Assembly (NCBI GenBank): GCA_947178445.1
Contig: CAMWYJ010000007.1
Location: 28,215-92,214 of the forward strand
DNA: 64,000 nt
From: an uncultured Clostridium sp.
GTDB taxonomy: Bacteria; Bacillota; Clostridia; Lachnospirales; Lachnospiraceae
Direction of reading: 5' to 3'
Part shown: positions 44,736 through 53,381 of the stretch, piece by piece
Position numbering within the stretch: position 1 is the stretch's first letter
How the letters are laid out: each line of letters starts with the position of its first letter
Position numbers and translations under genes: made by a program
Notes under the pieces: model-generated
The model's input: only the letters and a program-made list of their open reading frames with translations
Database searches by the model: none
What the model was told of the DNA's origin: nothing

Positions 44736-45812
44736 ATGAAAAGAATAGGAATGTTGACAAGTGGTGGTGATTGCCAGGCATTGAATGCCACGATGAGAGG
44801 TGTTGTGAAGGGGCTTTGCAACATGTATAAGGATGTTGAGATTTACGGCTTTTTAGAGGGTTACAAGGGATTAATCCGCAATAATTACAAGCTGTTGAAG
44901 GCGGAGGATTTTTCCGGTATTCTGACAAAGGGCGGTACTATTTTGGGAAGCTCAAGACAGCCGTTTAAGCTGATGGACCAGCCAACAGAGGACGGAATCA
45001 ATAAGGTAAAGGCAATGAAGGATACCTATAAGAAATTGAAGCTTGATTGCCTTGTTGTCTTAGGCGGTAATGGCTCCCAGAAGACAGCAAACCTGTTAAG
45101 TGGTGAGGGATTAAATGTAATTGGTCTTCCAAAGACGATTGACAATGATTTGTGGGGAACCGATATGACTTTCGGTTTCCAGTCTGCTGTTGATATTGCG
45201 ACACAGGCAATTGACTGTATCCATACAACGGCTGCTTCCCATAACCGTGTATTTGTAGTGGAGATTATGGGACACAAGGTAGGGCATATTACATTGCATG
45301 CCGGTATTGCCGGCGGGGCAGATATCATTTTGCTTCCGGAAATCCCATATGATATTAAGAGTGTATGTAAGGCATTAGATAAGAGAAGCAAGGCCGGCAA
45401 GGGATTTTCCATTATTGCCGTAGCAGAGGGTGCTATTTCCAAGGAGGATGCAGCTCTTCCAAAGAAGAAGAGAAAGGAAAAACTTGCAAACCGTCCATAT
45501 CCTTCTGTTGCTTATGAAATTGCGGACCAGATCAAGGATAGCTGTGGATGTGAAGTAAGAATTGCAGTTCCGGGTCATACGCAAAGAGGTGGCGGTCCGA
45601 ATGCATATGATCGTGTACTTTCTTCCAGATTTGGTGCTTATGCGGCACAACTGATTCATGATGAGAAATATGGACGTCTTGTTGTGTTGAAGGACAATGA
45701 TGTGACAGATATAGCACTTTCCGATTCTGCAGGAAAGTTAAAATATGTATCACCGGATGACAGCATTGTGCAGAATGCAAGAACGCTGGGAATTTCCTTT
45801 GGTGATGAATAA
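44736..45812 (+). CDS. pfkA: 6-phosphofructokinase
   Basis: Phosphorylates fructose 6-phosphate. 358 residues, longer than the 320-residue E. coli PfkA. Motifs: 'MLTSGGDCQALNATMRGVV' (phosphate binding), 'LVVLGGNGSQKTANLL' where the usual GGDGS has Asn instead of the Mg-binding Asp, catalytic 'PKTIDNDLWGTDMTFGF', 'MGHKVGHITLHAGIAGGADIILLPE' and 'GHTQRGGGPNAYDRVLSSRFG'. Gly after the Asn (GGNG) argues for ATP rather than PPi, but the Asn leaves the donor open. It follows recR by 31 bases; AAAGGAGG precedes the start. Confidence 0.92.
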   Translation: MKRIGMLTSGGDCQALNATMRGVVKGLCNMYKDVEIYGFLEGYKGLIRNNYKLLKAEDFSGILTKGGTILGSSRQPFKLMDQPTEDGINKVKAMKDTYKKLKLDCLVVLGGNGSQKTANLLSGEGLNVIGLPKTIDNDLWGTDMTFGFQSAVDIATQAIDCIHTTAASHNRVFVVEIMGHKVGHITLHAGIAGGADIILLPEIPYDIKSVCKALDKRSKAGKGFSIIAVAEGAISKEDAALPKKKRKEKLANRPYPSVAYEIADQIKDSCGCEVRIAVPGHTQRGGGPNAYDRVLSSRFGAYAAQLIHDEKYGRLVVLKDNDVTDIALSDSAGKLKYVSPDDSIVQNARTLGISFGDE

Positions 45813-45826
45813 CAGGTAACATTTTT

Positions 45827-45872
45827 CTCCTCATAGACATATTCTAATAATATGGAAAATGTCTGTGAGGAG
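45827..45872 (+). promoter_or_regulatory. Hairpin that would bury the next gene's ribosome site
   Basis: Arms CTCCTCATAGACAT (45827-45840) and ATGTCTGTGAGGAG (45859-45872), 14 bp with one G-T. The right arm includes GAGGAG, the ribosome site of the gene at 45880. There is no T-run after it, so it is not a standard terminator; a switch that opens the stem is possible. Confidence 0.6.
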
Positions 45873-45879
45873 ATTATTT

Positions 45880-46302
45880 ATGAATATGCCAGGTTTGAAT
45901 TATGATTTGAATTCTCTTTTTCCGAAGGAGCCGGATTTCTATGCGGAGGAAGAGCTTTGTATGCAGGACTATGAGTATATGAAACGATTGTATCCGAAAG
46001 AAGTAAGGCTGATTTCTTCTGTGTTAGAGGAATATTTAGATCGGTTAGAGTATGAGGGAAGTCCGATGTATGCGCAGTACCCGGATGCTGTAACCATTTA
46101 TCGGATTGCCAGTGAAATCTGGAAAAAGCTGTCCTTAAAGGCCGATGAGAAGGAAGCATGTCAGATAAAGAATATGGTACAGGTTATGGTGTGCCAGGAA
46201 ATATATGTGCGAAGAAGGAGACATGATCGTTTCTGCAAGAAATTTGTAGCGGTTCAAAATCAGGGGAATTTATCTCCAATGCATGATAGAGGTATACATT
46301 AA
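45880..46302 (+). CDS. Conserved small cytosolic protein
   Basis: Start 45880 follows GAGGAG with 7-base spacing. 140 residues, acidic N-terminus 'LNSLFPKEPDFYAEEELCMQDYEYMKRLYPKEVRLI', then helical 'EEYLDRLEYEGSPMYAQYPDAVTIYRIASEIWKKL'. The pattern is compact and well conserved-looking, but I do not recognise a family. No signal peptide. Its ribosome site is covered by the hairpin above. Confidence 0.65.
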   Translation: MNMPGLNYDLNSLFPKEPDFYAEEELCMQDYEYMKRLYPKEVRLISSVLEEYLDRLEYEGSPMYAQYPDAVTIYRIASEIWKKLSLKADEKEACQIKNMVQVMVCQEIYVRRRRHDRFCKKFVAVQNQGNLSPMHDRGIH

Positions 46303-46441
46303 TTGATACAGGTAAAAATGTTCGTTTGCAAGTGAATGCACTGTAGAACAGCACATGATACAAAATAGATACAGAAATTATATATGAATAAGAATACAAC
46401 ACTGTTTATGTGTGAAAAATAGATAAATATAGGAGTACATT

Positions 46442-48988
46442 ATGGACGGAAGAGTGTTGGGCAAGATACTGGTTCTTGTCATGATATTTATTGGAACCAT
46501 TTTTGTTGTAAATAGAATTAATAACCGGGGAGTAGAGGAAGTGTCGGTGGAGATGGAACAGGCGACACTTCCCATTGCGTATGTGCGTTATCATGATAAT
46601 TTTATCAATATGTTACATGGGTATACCGGTAAGGTTGATACGACTTATTTCCGGGATACGATTACCCCGATGGATCGTGGACAGACCATTGAGCTTTGGT
46701 TAAACCAGGGAAATCAAGAGTATGGAACCTATGAATATGAGCTAAGAAGCCAGTATCAGGGAAATTTAATTGAGGATGGTTCGGTATCGGAGCTGAATTA
46801 CTCCGATGGATATGATAAAGCCCGGATTACCTTCCGTACCGCATTAGAAGAACAGCAGGAATATGTCTTGGTGCTTAAGGCTATGGACGGCGAAGAGACG
46901 CTTGTGAGGTATTATACCAGAGTTGTTGTAGAGAATGACTTTCATGCAGATGAACTGCTGGATTTTGTGGAGAATTTTAATAATGCATTGTTTGATAAGG
47001 AAGAAGCAGAGAAAGTTATTTCAAAAAGCATAGAGCCAAATGAGGATGGTAATAATGAGTATTTATCCAATGTGGATATTCATTCCAGTTTTTACACCAT
47101 TACCTTTGCTGACTTGAATCCCACACGGATTACCAAGCCGGTTGCCAGTATTAAAGAGATTGATGACAGTTATGCCGTCATTCAGTTGAAGTATATGATA
47201 TCTGCAGTGGAAAATAAGGTTGTGGAGAATTTTTATGTGACAGAGGATTACCGTGTCCGGACGGCAGATGAAAATAATATTTATCTGTTAGACTATAACC
47301 GGACACAGGAAGCTTTATTTATGACAGAAAATGTGGATTTTACCAGTAACATGTTTAAAATTGGTATTGCAAATGATGAAGAGTTTCAGTTTATGACTGC
47401 CAGTAAGCAGAGAAAGGTTGCATTTACACAGGCGAGACAGTTATGGTATTACGATTATAACGCAGGCACGATTACCAATGTATACGGCTTTAGCCAGGCG
47501 GATAATTATACTGACAGCCGTGTTACCTATGATGCACATGATATCAAGATTTTAACGCTACAGGATAATGGAGATATTGTGTTTGCCGTATATGGCTATA
47601 TGAACCGGGGGATTCATGAGGGAAAGGTTGGAATTGCGGTTTATCAATTTACTGCGGAGAAGGACCGGATGCAGGAAGTTTTGTTTATTGAGAACAATAA
47701 GCCATATGATATTTTAGAAGAGGACATGGAGACACTCATGTACCTGAATGAAGCCGGAGAATTTTATTATTTTGATAATGATTGTATTGTAAAAGTAGAT
47801 ACGGAAACTAAGATTTCGGAGATTTTTATTGAGGATGTATTAAATGAGCATCTTGCAGTTTCGGATGATAATCATCTGATTGGATATCCCAATGCACTGT
47901 TGCCGGAGAATACAGATAAGGTGACCGTGCTTAACCTGGAAACGCAGGAAAGCAGGGAAATCATGGCAAATGCCGGTGAGCGGTTAGAGGCGATTGGTTT
48001 TGTAGAGACGGATTTGCTCCTTGGACGAATCCGGGAGGGCGATATTGAGACAAGACTTGATAAAACCGTTATATGCCCTATTTCTACGATTGATATTATT
48101 AATCAGGATAGTAAAGTGGTGAAAACATATGGCTCAACCGGTGTTTATGTAATCGAAGCGACCGCAAAGGATGGTGTGGTATATCTTGACAGAGTACGCA
48201 AAATTAACGGTGAATTTGAGGAGACAACACAGGATTTTATCACGTATAAAGAGGAAGAAAATACAGATAAACTCTCTACGATGTACAAATTCTCAAATGA
48301 TGCATATAATGAACTTTATATGAAATTTCCTAATTATATCTACGTGACAGAGGTACCGAAGCTGATGATTACCAGGCAGGCAGTAAATGAGGAGGATACC
48401 ACGGTAAAGATTGCATTTGACCATACAAATAAAAAATTCTATGCGTATGGGCAGGGGAAATACGTGACAGATTATTTAAGCCTTAATGAGGCCGTGCGCA
48501 TTGCTTTTCAAAATGCAGGTGTAGTCTTAGATGAAAATGGTGTAATTGTGTGGAGAAAAATAGCAGTAAAGGATTATCATACGGTTGCCGATAAGGTGAA
48601 GCTCTATACCGTTGATGGCATCGAAGATACATTGTCTGCCTGCATATATATGATGGGTATGTATGAGGAGAAAAATCCGGATATGACGATGATGAAACAG
48701 GATTTGGCAGATGATATGTCAATTGAGGAAGTAATTTTAAAATATATCGGCAGGCAGGGAACCGATATTACAGGCTGCGATTTTGAAAATGGTCTTTACT
48801 ATCTCTGTAAAGATGCTCCGGTTATGACTCGGTTTGCAGACGGAACCTATGTGCTTGTTACCAGCTACAATGGAGAGCGAATCCGATATATTAATCCTTT
48901 GGAGAAAGAGGATATTGTAGAGTCCCGTCAAGAGTTTGAAAAGAAGGTGAAGGATAGCGGGAATGTATTCATTAGTTACGTGCGGTAA
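46442..48988 (+). CDS. Large membrane-anchored extracytoplasmic protein
   Basis: 848 residues: short N-terminus, one helix (about 7-24, 'KILVLVMIFIGTIFVVNR'), the remainder extracytoplasmic, with beta-rich repeats such as 'DNGDIVFAVYGYMNRG' and 'LYYLCKDAPVMTRFADGTYVLVTSYN'. The last 150 residues resemble a C39-like peptidase fold ('MTRFADGTYVLVTSYNGERIRYINP'), but no Cys-His-Asp catalytic set was seen, so it may be inactive. Function unknown. It converges with the BlaR1-like gene, overlapping it by 17 bases. Confidence 0.6.
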   Translation: MDGRVLGKILVLVMIFIGTIFVVNRINNRGVEEVSVEMEQATLPIAYVRYHDNFINMLHGYTGKVDTTYFRDTITPMDRGQTIELWLNQGNQEYGTYEYELRSQYQGNLIEDGSVSELNYSDGYDKARITFRTALEEQQEYVLVLKAMDGEETLVRYYTRVVVENDFHADELLDFVENFNNALFDKEEAEKVISKSIEPNEDGNNEYLSNVDIHSSFYTITFADLNPTRITKPVASIKEIDDSYAVIQLKYMISAVENKVVENFYVTEDYRVRTADENNIYLLDYNRTQEALFMTENVDFTSNMFKIGIANDEEFQFMTASKQRKVAFTQARQLWYYDYNAGTITNVYGFSQADNYTDSRVTYDAHDIKILTLQDNGDIVFAVYGYMNRGIHEGKVGIAVYQFTAEKDRMQEVLFIENNKPYDILEEDMETLMYLNEAGEFYYFDNDCIVKVDTETKISEIFIEDVLNEHLAVSDDNHLIGYPNALLPENTDKVTVLNLETQESREIMANAGERLEAIGFVETDLLLGRIREGDIETRLDKTVICPISTIDIINQDSKVVKTYGSTGVYVIEATAKDGVVYLDRVRKINGEFEETTQDFITYKEEENTDKLSTMYKFSNDAYNELYMKFPNYIYVTEVPKLMITRQAVNEEDTTVKIAFDHTNKKFYAYGQGKYVTDYLSLNEAVRIAFQNAGVVLDENGVIVWRKIAVKDYHTVADKVKLYTVDGIEDTLSACIYMMGMYEEKNPDMTMMKQDLADDMSIEEVILKYIGRQGTDITGCDFENGLYYLCKDAPVMTRFADGTYVLVTSYNGERIRYINPLEKEDIVESRQEFEKKVKDSGNVFISYVR

Positions 48989-50453
48989 TTTTCACCATTT
49001 TGCCTTGATTTGCACGCTGTATTCGTTCAATCCAGTCATAGAGCTTCTCAAACTCGCTCTCGCGGGCAAGGCAGATTGTACCGTTGCAAAGCGTTTTTTC
49101 CGATGCTACCGAAAGCTCCGTGTTCCCGATACAGACAACTGGCACGCCACCACTTAGCAGTTCTGTATTGTCAGAAGGGAAAGCTTTACCGGATACGGCA
49201 CCATTATCAGGCACAGCATCTTCGATTTCATCCAGCTTGTACCATAACTCATATCCATCGCTGACGGTTTCAACAAAAAAACGCTCACTCTCTGTGGGGA
49301 GCTGTATCTCGAAGTTTTCGTTTTTTAGTACAAATTGTTCTCCCAAAGCAATGAAATCTGCCATTTCCTCATGATATGCTCGGATGCTGTCCCAATAGTA
49401 ATTGCTGTTTGCCGTTTCGAAAGGCAGAATAATACCCACTGTGCGCTCATCCATTTGCAGGACAAAAAATCCCTCCGTCTGAATTTCTTTTTTTCGCTGT
49501 CGCATTGCCACAAGCTCTGTGTTCATTTCCTTTTGACTTGCATCCTTTAGTTCATACTGTACAAGAAATCGCTCTACATATGGAATACCGGTAAAAAGCT
49601 TCACCGTTGCAAAACTTTTCGGTGCCGGAAAACAGAACATAAACAATAAGACCACAGCCATTGTCAGTGAAAGCACAATGCTGCCGCCGTTCATTTTCTC
49701 TGTGCTCTCACCCAACCGGTTGATCCGGCGTTTAAGGCTTCCTGTGCTCAAAGAGGTTCCAGCCGTTATGTTGTTCAAAATACCAAAAGGTCTGCCCGCC
49801 GCCATCGCCACGAGACATTTTCCATATTCTACCTGCTCTGCTCTGTCTGTATTTTCCGTCACCCGGTAATCACAGGCTATCTCTAAATCTTCAACGGAAA
49901 GAAGCGCTCCATACCACATCAGAGGATTAAACCATTGTACAGCAAGGGCAAGCATCCGCAGTACACCGAACCAATGATCTAGCGCTTTATAGTGGCTGAT
50001 TTCATGCTTTACAATCCAGCTACACCAGTCTGTACTTCCTTGTGCAAGCCTGCTGATATAAATATCCGGGTGCCATACTCCGGCCAGACAGGAGCCGATG
50101 CGTTTATCGACAAAATAAACCCGTATGCCCTGTTTCCTGCCATAAATCTCCCGATTGGAACGGAGACTGTTCCAAAAACGTAAATTTCGCATAAGAAGGA
50201 AAATTCCCATTGCCATCATTCCCACCAGCCACACAAGCATTATCCAGGCAGGAATCGAAAAAGAATGCGGGTATCCCTCTATCCAGGGCACTAAAAGTCT
50301 GATGGGTAGAATGATTCTAAGCACTGCCATTCCCCACAAATATTTCATTACCAGCGGATGTATTTTTGCTCCAAAGCATTTTCGCACAAGCAGTATCAGC
50401 ACAATAAAAACACTCGCTTCCATTGTAATCCATTCTATTCCTAATATCTGCAT
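48972..50453 (-). CDS. BlaR1-type M56 membrane metalloprotease
   Basis: 493 residues: several N-terminal helices (about 8-30, 35-55, 68-90), the M56 peptidase domain with HEISH (150-154, zinc HExxH) and 'DLEIACDYRV' providing the third ligand, then a helix (about 262-280) and a 200-residue extracytoplasmic C-domain. That C-domain has no penicillin-sensor SxxK/KTG pattern, so the signal need not be a beta-lactam. It belongs to one operon with BlaI, where proteolysis of BlaI is expected. Start ATG 50453 has an AGGAGG at a long 14-base spacing; ATG 50423 is possible. Confidence 0.87.
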   Translation of the reverse strand: MQILGIEWITMEASVFIVLILLVRKCFGAKIHPLVMKYLWGMAVLRIILPIRLLVPWIEGYPHSFSIPAWIMLVWLVGMMAMGIFLLMRNLRFWNSLRSNREIYGRKQGIRVYFVDKRIGSCLAGVWHPDIYISRLAQGSTDWCSWIVKHEISHYKALDHWFGVLRMLALAVQWFNPLMWYGALLSVEDLEIACDYRVTENTDRAEQVEYGKCLVAMAAGRPFGILNNITAGTSLSTGSLKRRINRLGESTEKMNGGSIVLSLTMAVVLLFMFCFPAPKSFATVKLFTGIPYVERFLVQYELKDASQKEMNTELVAMRQRKKEIQTEGFFVLQMDERTVGIILPFETANSNYYWDSIRAYHEEMADFIALGEQFVLKNENFEIQLPTESERFFVETVSDGYELWYKLDEIEDAVPDNGAVSGKAFPSDNTELLSGGVPVVCIGNTELSVASEKTLCNGTICLARESEFEKLYDWIERIQRANQGKMVKITARN

Positions 50454-50508
50454 AAGCTGTTCACAGGCCTCCTACTCTTTTGTATCTTGTAAGATGTCTT
50501 TTGATTCT

Positions 50509-51186
50509 TTACCGATCCATATTGCTTATAGAGTCATTCATCCGTTCATACCATTCTATACCCTTTTCCAAATCTTGTTTTAATGTCTCATAATCCAAAG
50601 GTGTGTCTGCGTTTAGGGTAATGCTTTCTGTATGACCACCAGCTGCCTCAATACGCAGCTCAAGTTCTTGTCCCGCATGCTGTATATAGCTTGTTTCTCC
50701 GAGTACATCAAGCAGTTTCTTTAGAGAGGAATCTTCTCCCTCAATATCAGTTTTCTCTATTTTCAATACATTCCAATAGCTGTCTGTCGTGCTTTTTATG
50801 CCGTACTGCCCTGCATAGTGCTCTATCATTTCCTCTTCAAAGGTTGAATACAATCCTCCCTCAAAAAAGGGGAATGCTCTGTCTAATCCAATGAGAAAGG
50901 AAATCGTTACACCATCATCTAACACCGTATGCCCATAATAGGGAATTTGTCCCGAATAGCGGGAATCCGAAAATCCCTGCATATAATCATACTCTACTGT
51001 AACTGGCAGTCCGATACACTGCTCCATGTACAGTGCGACCTCCTCTGGTGGATGCTCCTGTACCTCCTTCATCATATCCAACACAGCGATTCCGAATAAT
51101 GCCGCGGTCACCAGCATTGCCAGAATAATCGTTTTTATGGATACTTTTTTTGTCTTGCGTTTATTTTTTTCCGGTTCTTCCTTCAT
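50509..51186 (-). CDS. Single-pass extracytoplasmic protein in the BlaI operon
   Basis: Start 51186 has GAGG 7 bases upstream. 225 residues: Lys-rich cytoplasmic head, one helix (about 18-35, 'IKTIILAMLVTAALFGIAVLD'), then an extracytoplasmic domain with 'MEQCIGLPVTVEYDYMQGF' and 'YSTFEEEMIEHYAGQYGI'. It does not match a family I recognise. Position between DUF805 and BlaR1 suggests a partner of the sensing or of the response. Confidence 0.65.
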   Translation of the reverse strand: MKEEPEKNKRKTKKVSIKTIILAMLVTAALFGIAVLDMMKEVQEHPPEEVALYMEQCIGLPVTVEYDYMQGFSDSRYSGQIPYYGHTVLDDGVTISFLIGLDRAFPFFEGGLYSTFEEEMIEHYAGQYGIKSTTDSYWNVLKIEKTDIEGEDSSLKKLLDVLGETSYIQHAGQELELRIEAAGGHTESITLNADTPLDYETLKQDLEKGIEWYERMNDSISNMDR

Positions 51187-51231
51187 TTTTTTACCTCGCA
51201 ATCATAGATGTGTCATACAACCAGCGTATTC

Positions 51232-51753
51232 CTAAAAAAATATTGCAGGCAGCGCACAGATTGCCATTACAATCAAAAAGGAATACAGCAAAGCCCGCCA
51301 AAGCTCTCGTTTTTCCTTTGCCAAATCCTCCTTTGTCACTCTCTCATCCACAAAGGAATCTGCCGAGCCATTCTTTTTGTTATAATTTAACGGCGGTTCG
51401 CCCCAACGGTTTGATTCGTCACTTTCTTTTCCTATCTGCAAAATCCACAAAATCACACCCACGCCGATAATATTGAGCACTGCACAAAGCAGAAGATACC
51501 AGCTGCTTTTCCCTACATCATGCATGCGCTGAATTGTACTGCTTACAATCGGAATAATCGACATGAGGGAAAATATCATAACCGGTACGACTACTAAATC
51601 GAAGTCCTCCAATATATCCGTTTCACAGATAATCATCGTCGGTAAAAGACTAAGAATAAAATGTAGCAGCATTGCTTCAAAATATGCCCTTCTCCCCATT
51701 CTTTGCTTTGGATGAAATGCATTTATCCATGTCAGCACATATGACCTGAACAT
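51232..51753 (-). CDS. DUF805 family membrane protein
   Basis: 173 residues with about four helices: 'WINAFHPKQRMGRRAYFEAMLLHFILSLL', 'VVVPVMIFSLMSIIPIVSSTIQRMHDVGKSSWYLLLC'. The RxHDxGKS and N.WG motifs are the DUF805/YhaH signature. The C-terminal extension has charged helical residues and another helix ('LYSFLIVMAICALPAIFF'). Gene is 1 base from the BlaI stop. Role unknown. Confidence 0.85.
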   Translation of the reverse strand: MFRSYVLTWINAFHPKQRMGRRAYFEAMLLHFILSLLPTMIICETDILEDFDLVVVPVMIFSLMSIIPIVSSTIQRMHDVGKSSWYLLLCAVLNIIGVGVILWILQIGKESDESNRWGEPPLNYNKKNGSADSFVDERVTKEDLAKEKRELWRALLYSFLIVMAICALPAIFF

Positions 51754-51754
51754 C

Positions 51755-52126
51755 TTACGGTTCCTCCCTCTTCTTCTCCAAAAGCTGCATCAGTTCCTCA
51801 ATGTCTTCCTCCTCTAAGCAATCATCTTCCACCAGGGAAGACACCATAAGGCCAAGTTTTCCATGAAACACCTTGTCCAAAAACCCTACCGATGCCTCAC
51901 GCTTTATCTGTTCTTTATCAAGCTCTGTATAGAACACTTTCGTCTTTCCTTCTATGCGAAAACAAATAAGCCCTTTTGCCTCCATTTTCTTCAGGAAGGA
52001 AATAATAGCATGTTTCGACCAATTTCGCTCATTCTTAAGAAGCTTTTCCATCTGGGCGATTGTCAGTTCTTTGTATTCCCATAAAAGCTCCATAAATACC
52101 CATTCTGCATCCGATATATGTGCCAT
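51755..52126 (-). CDS. BlaI/MecI/CopY family repressor
   Basis: 123-residue winged-helix repressor: 'ISDAEWVFMELLWEYKELTIAQMEKLLKNERNWSKHAIISFLKKMEAKGLI', the BlaI-type HTH, and a C-terminal dimerisation part with acidic residues. Cleavage by the BlaR1-like partner four genes on is expected. It probably controls this operon through the dyad near the promoter at 52515-52566. Confidence 0.93.
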   Translation of the reverse strand: MAHISDAEWVFMELLWEYKELTIAQMEKLLKNERNWSKHAIISFLKKMEAKGLICFRIEGKTKVFYTELDKEQIKREASVGFLDKVFHGKLGLMVSSLVEDDCLEEEDIEELMQLLEKKREEP

Positions 52127-52144
52127 ATCTATCTCACCCCGCTG

Positions 52145-52486
52145 TTATTCCGACTCAGAAGGTGTTTTCAGAAACTGTCCCCATGAAACCTTGTTTGAGT
52201 TCGCTAAATTACAAACCGTCTCCTTGATTGTCCAAATCGGTCCCCATGGGATTCCCCACCAACCAAGTGTCAGATTACATAAAATACATAAAAATTTTGC
52301 TGTTGCAGCCTCTTTTGCCTCTGCCTCCAAAAAATAGTATGGTGTCTGTCGACGGAATGTTATGATAAGCGCACTCATTACATAGGTATAACTCACCAGT
52401 TCTGTATCTGGGGTTATCTCTATCCCATTATAATTACCGCATGTGTTCTTCTTAAGCCAGCTTCTGAAATCTTTATTCCCGCTCAT
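52145..52486 (-). CDS. Hypothetical protein, first gene of the BlaI operon
   Basis: Start 52486 follows AGGAGG with 6-base spacing. 113 residues, soluble with a short hydrophobic patch ('FLCILCNLTLGWWGIPWGPIWTI') that could be a membrane re-entrant or a helix. No family recognised. Its stop is 18 bases before the BlaI start, and it is the first gene behind the strong promoter. Confidence 0.6.
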   Translation of the reverse strand: MSGNKDFRSWLKKNTCGNYNGIEITPDTELVSYTYVMSALIITFRRQTPYYFLEAEAKEAATAKFLCILCNLTLGWWGIPWGPIWTIKETVCNLANSNKVSWGQFLKTPSESE

Positions 52487-52514
52487 TTTTATCCTCCTGT
52501 TATTTTTTGATATA

Positions 52515-52532
52515 GGTAACCAAAATATTACC
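52515..52532. promoter_or_regulatory. Dyad downstream of the BlaI-operon -10
   Basis: GGTAAC-CAAAAT-ATTACC, 18 bp imperfect palindrome (minus-strand GGTAAT..GGTTACC) in the transcribed leader just past the -10. Candidate repressor operator; it is not the TACAnnTGTA BlaI consensus. Confidence 0.4.
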
Positions 52533-52537
52533 AAATG

Positions 52538-52566
52538 ATAATACCATACCTGTCAATTCCTGTCAA
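52538..52566 (-). promoter_or_regulatory. Near-consensus sigma-A promoter of the BlaI operon
   Basis: Minus strand TTGACA (52561-52566), 17-base spacer, TATTAT (52538-52543). The TTGACAGG motif is repeated with 10-base spacing, so a second TTGACA lies inside the spacer. Confidence 0.75.
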
Positions 52567-52689
52567 TCCATGCTTCATTTTTGTGTTTACTTTAGTCTGT
52601 ATGGCAGATGATAAGATTGTTCATAGCACCTGAAAAATGCTGACATTCCATGTAGAATATAGTAAAATAATGTCGATAGAAGATCGGGT

Positions 52690-52869
52690 ATGGCTTTTCC
52701 AAACAATCAGTATAACTACATGGTGTTTGTCCGGATTATGGGGAGAGTAGAAAACAATCCGCAGTGGGGAAAATATGAAATTCTAAAGGACGGGGTATGG
52801 ATAGATTATGTGGAGGATATAGACAATACATTGAAGGAAATAGGAGTAATTTATGAAAAAGAAATTTGA
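52690..52869 (+). CDS. Small 59-residue ORF at the start of the immunity island
   Basis: An open frame MAFPNNQYNYMVFVRIMG... ending in ..EIGVIYEKEI, just under 60 residues, overlapping the next gene by 17 bases. Its composition looks coding. No good ribosome site is seen (GATCGGGT immediately upstream). It may be a real small gene or the 3' end of a lost larger one (a toxin or immunity relic). No family recognised. Confidence 0.4.
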   Translation: MAFPNNQYNYMVFVRIMGRVENNPQWGKYEILKDGVWIDYVEDIDNTLKEIGVIYEKEI

Positions 52870-53278
52870 AATATGCTTGCTACAGGGCAGATATGGGGAT
52901 GCAGAAAAATTATGTGAAAAATTGGAATTTAGTGATGTAAGAGATGTTATAATGACAATTGCGTACAATACAGAGAACATAAGTGTTTATGGATTTGCTC
53001 AGTATATGATATACACAACAAAAAAAGTGGAGTGGATTGAATTGGCGATAGATATTATGCTGCATCCATTATGTTTTATAGAGGGAGCATATTCGATTGC
53101 ATTATTTCATGCAAGAGAGCTTTTAGCAATTGTGGAGAATGTTGAGAATTTGGAAAGAATATTATTTTTTTATAACATTCCAGATAAATTGGTAAGTAAA
53201 GAAGAGGCACAGTATATAGCACAAAAAATATTAAGTATAGAATCCGAAAATGTAGTTGCACTAGGAATACAGCAATAA
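52853..53278 (+). CDS. Putative immunity-array protein (helical)
   Basis: 141 residues with an ATAGGAGT ribosome site. Mostly helical, TPR-like spacing: 'LLQGRYGDAEKLCEKLEFSDVRDVIMTIAYNTENI', 'EWIELAIDIMLHPLCFIEGAYSIALFHARELL', 'FYNIPDKLVSKEEAQYIAQKILSIESENVVAL'. No family firmly identified. First well-supported gene of the AT-rich cluster of short plus-strand genes, hence an immunity role is inferred from context only. Confidence 0.6.
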   Translation: MKKKFEICLLQGRYGDAEKLCEKLEFSDVRDVIMTIAYNTENISVYGFAQYMIYTTKKVEWIELAIDIMLHPLCFIEGAYSIALFHARELLAIVENVENLERILFFYNIPDKLVSKEEAQYIAQKILSIESENVVALGIQQ

Positions 53279-53381
53279 TTTTATAAGATTATTCCAGCAA
53301 ATATGGATGATATAAAATTACTTGTCGAATAAACAAGAAAATATATTGGTGTAGAATACAAGGAAGGAATAGAATAATCCA

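Noticed and set aside
52501..52570. Consensus BlaI operator TACAnnTGTA
   Set aside because: The motif is absent; only an unrelated GGTAA..TTACC dyad and TTGACAGG repeats are present.
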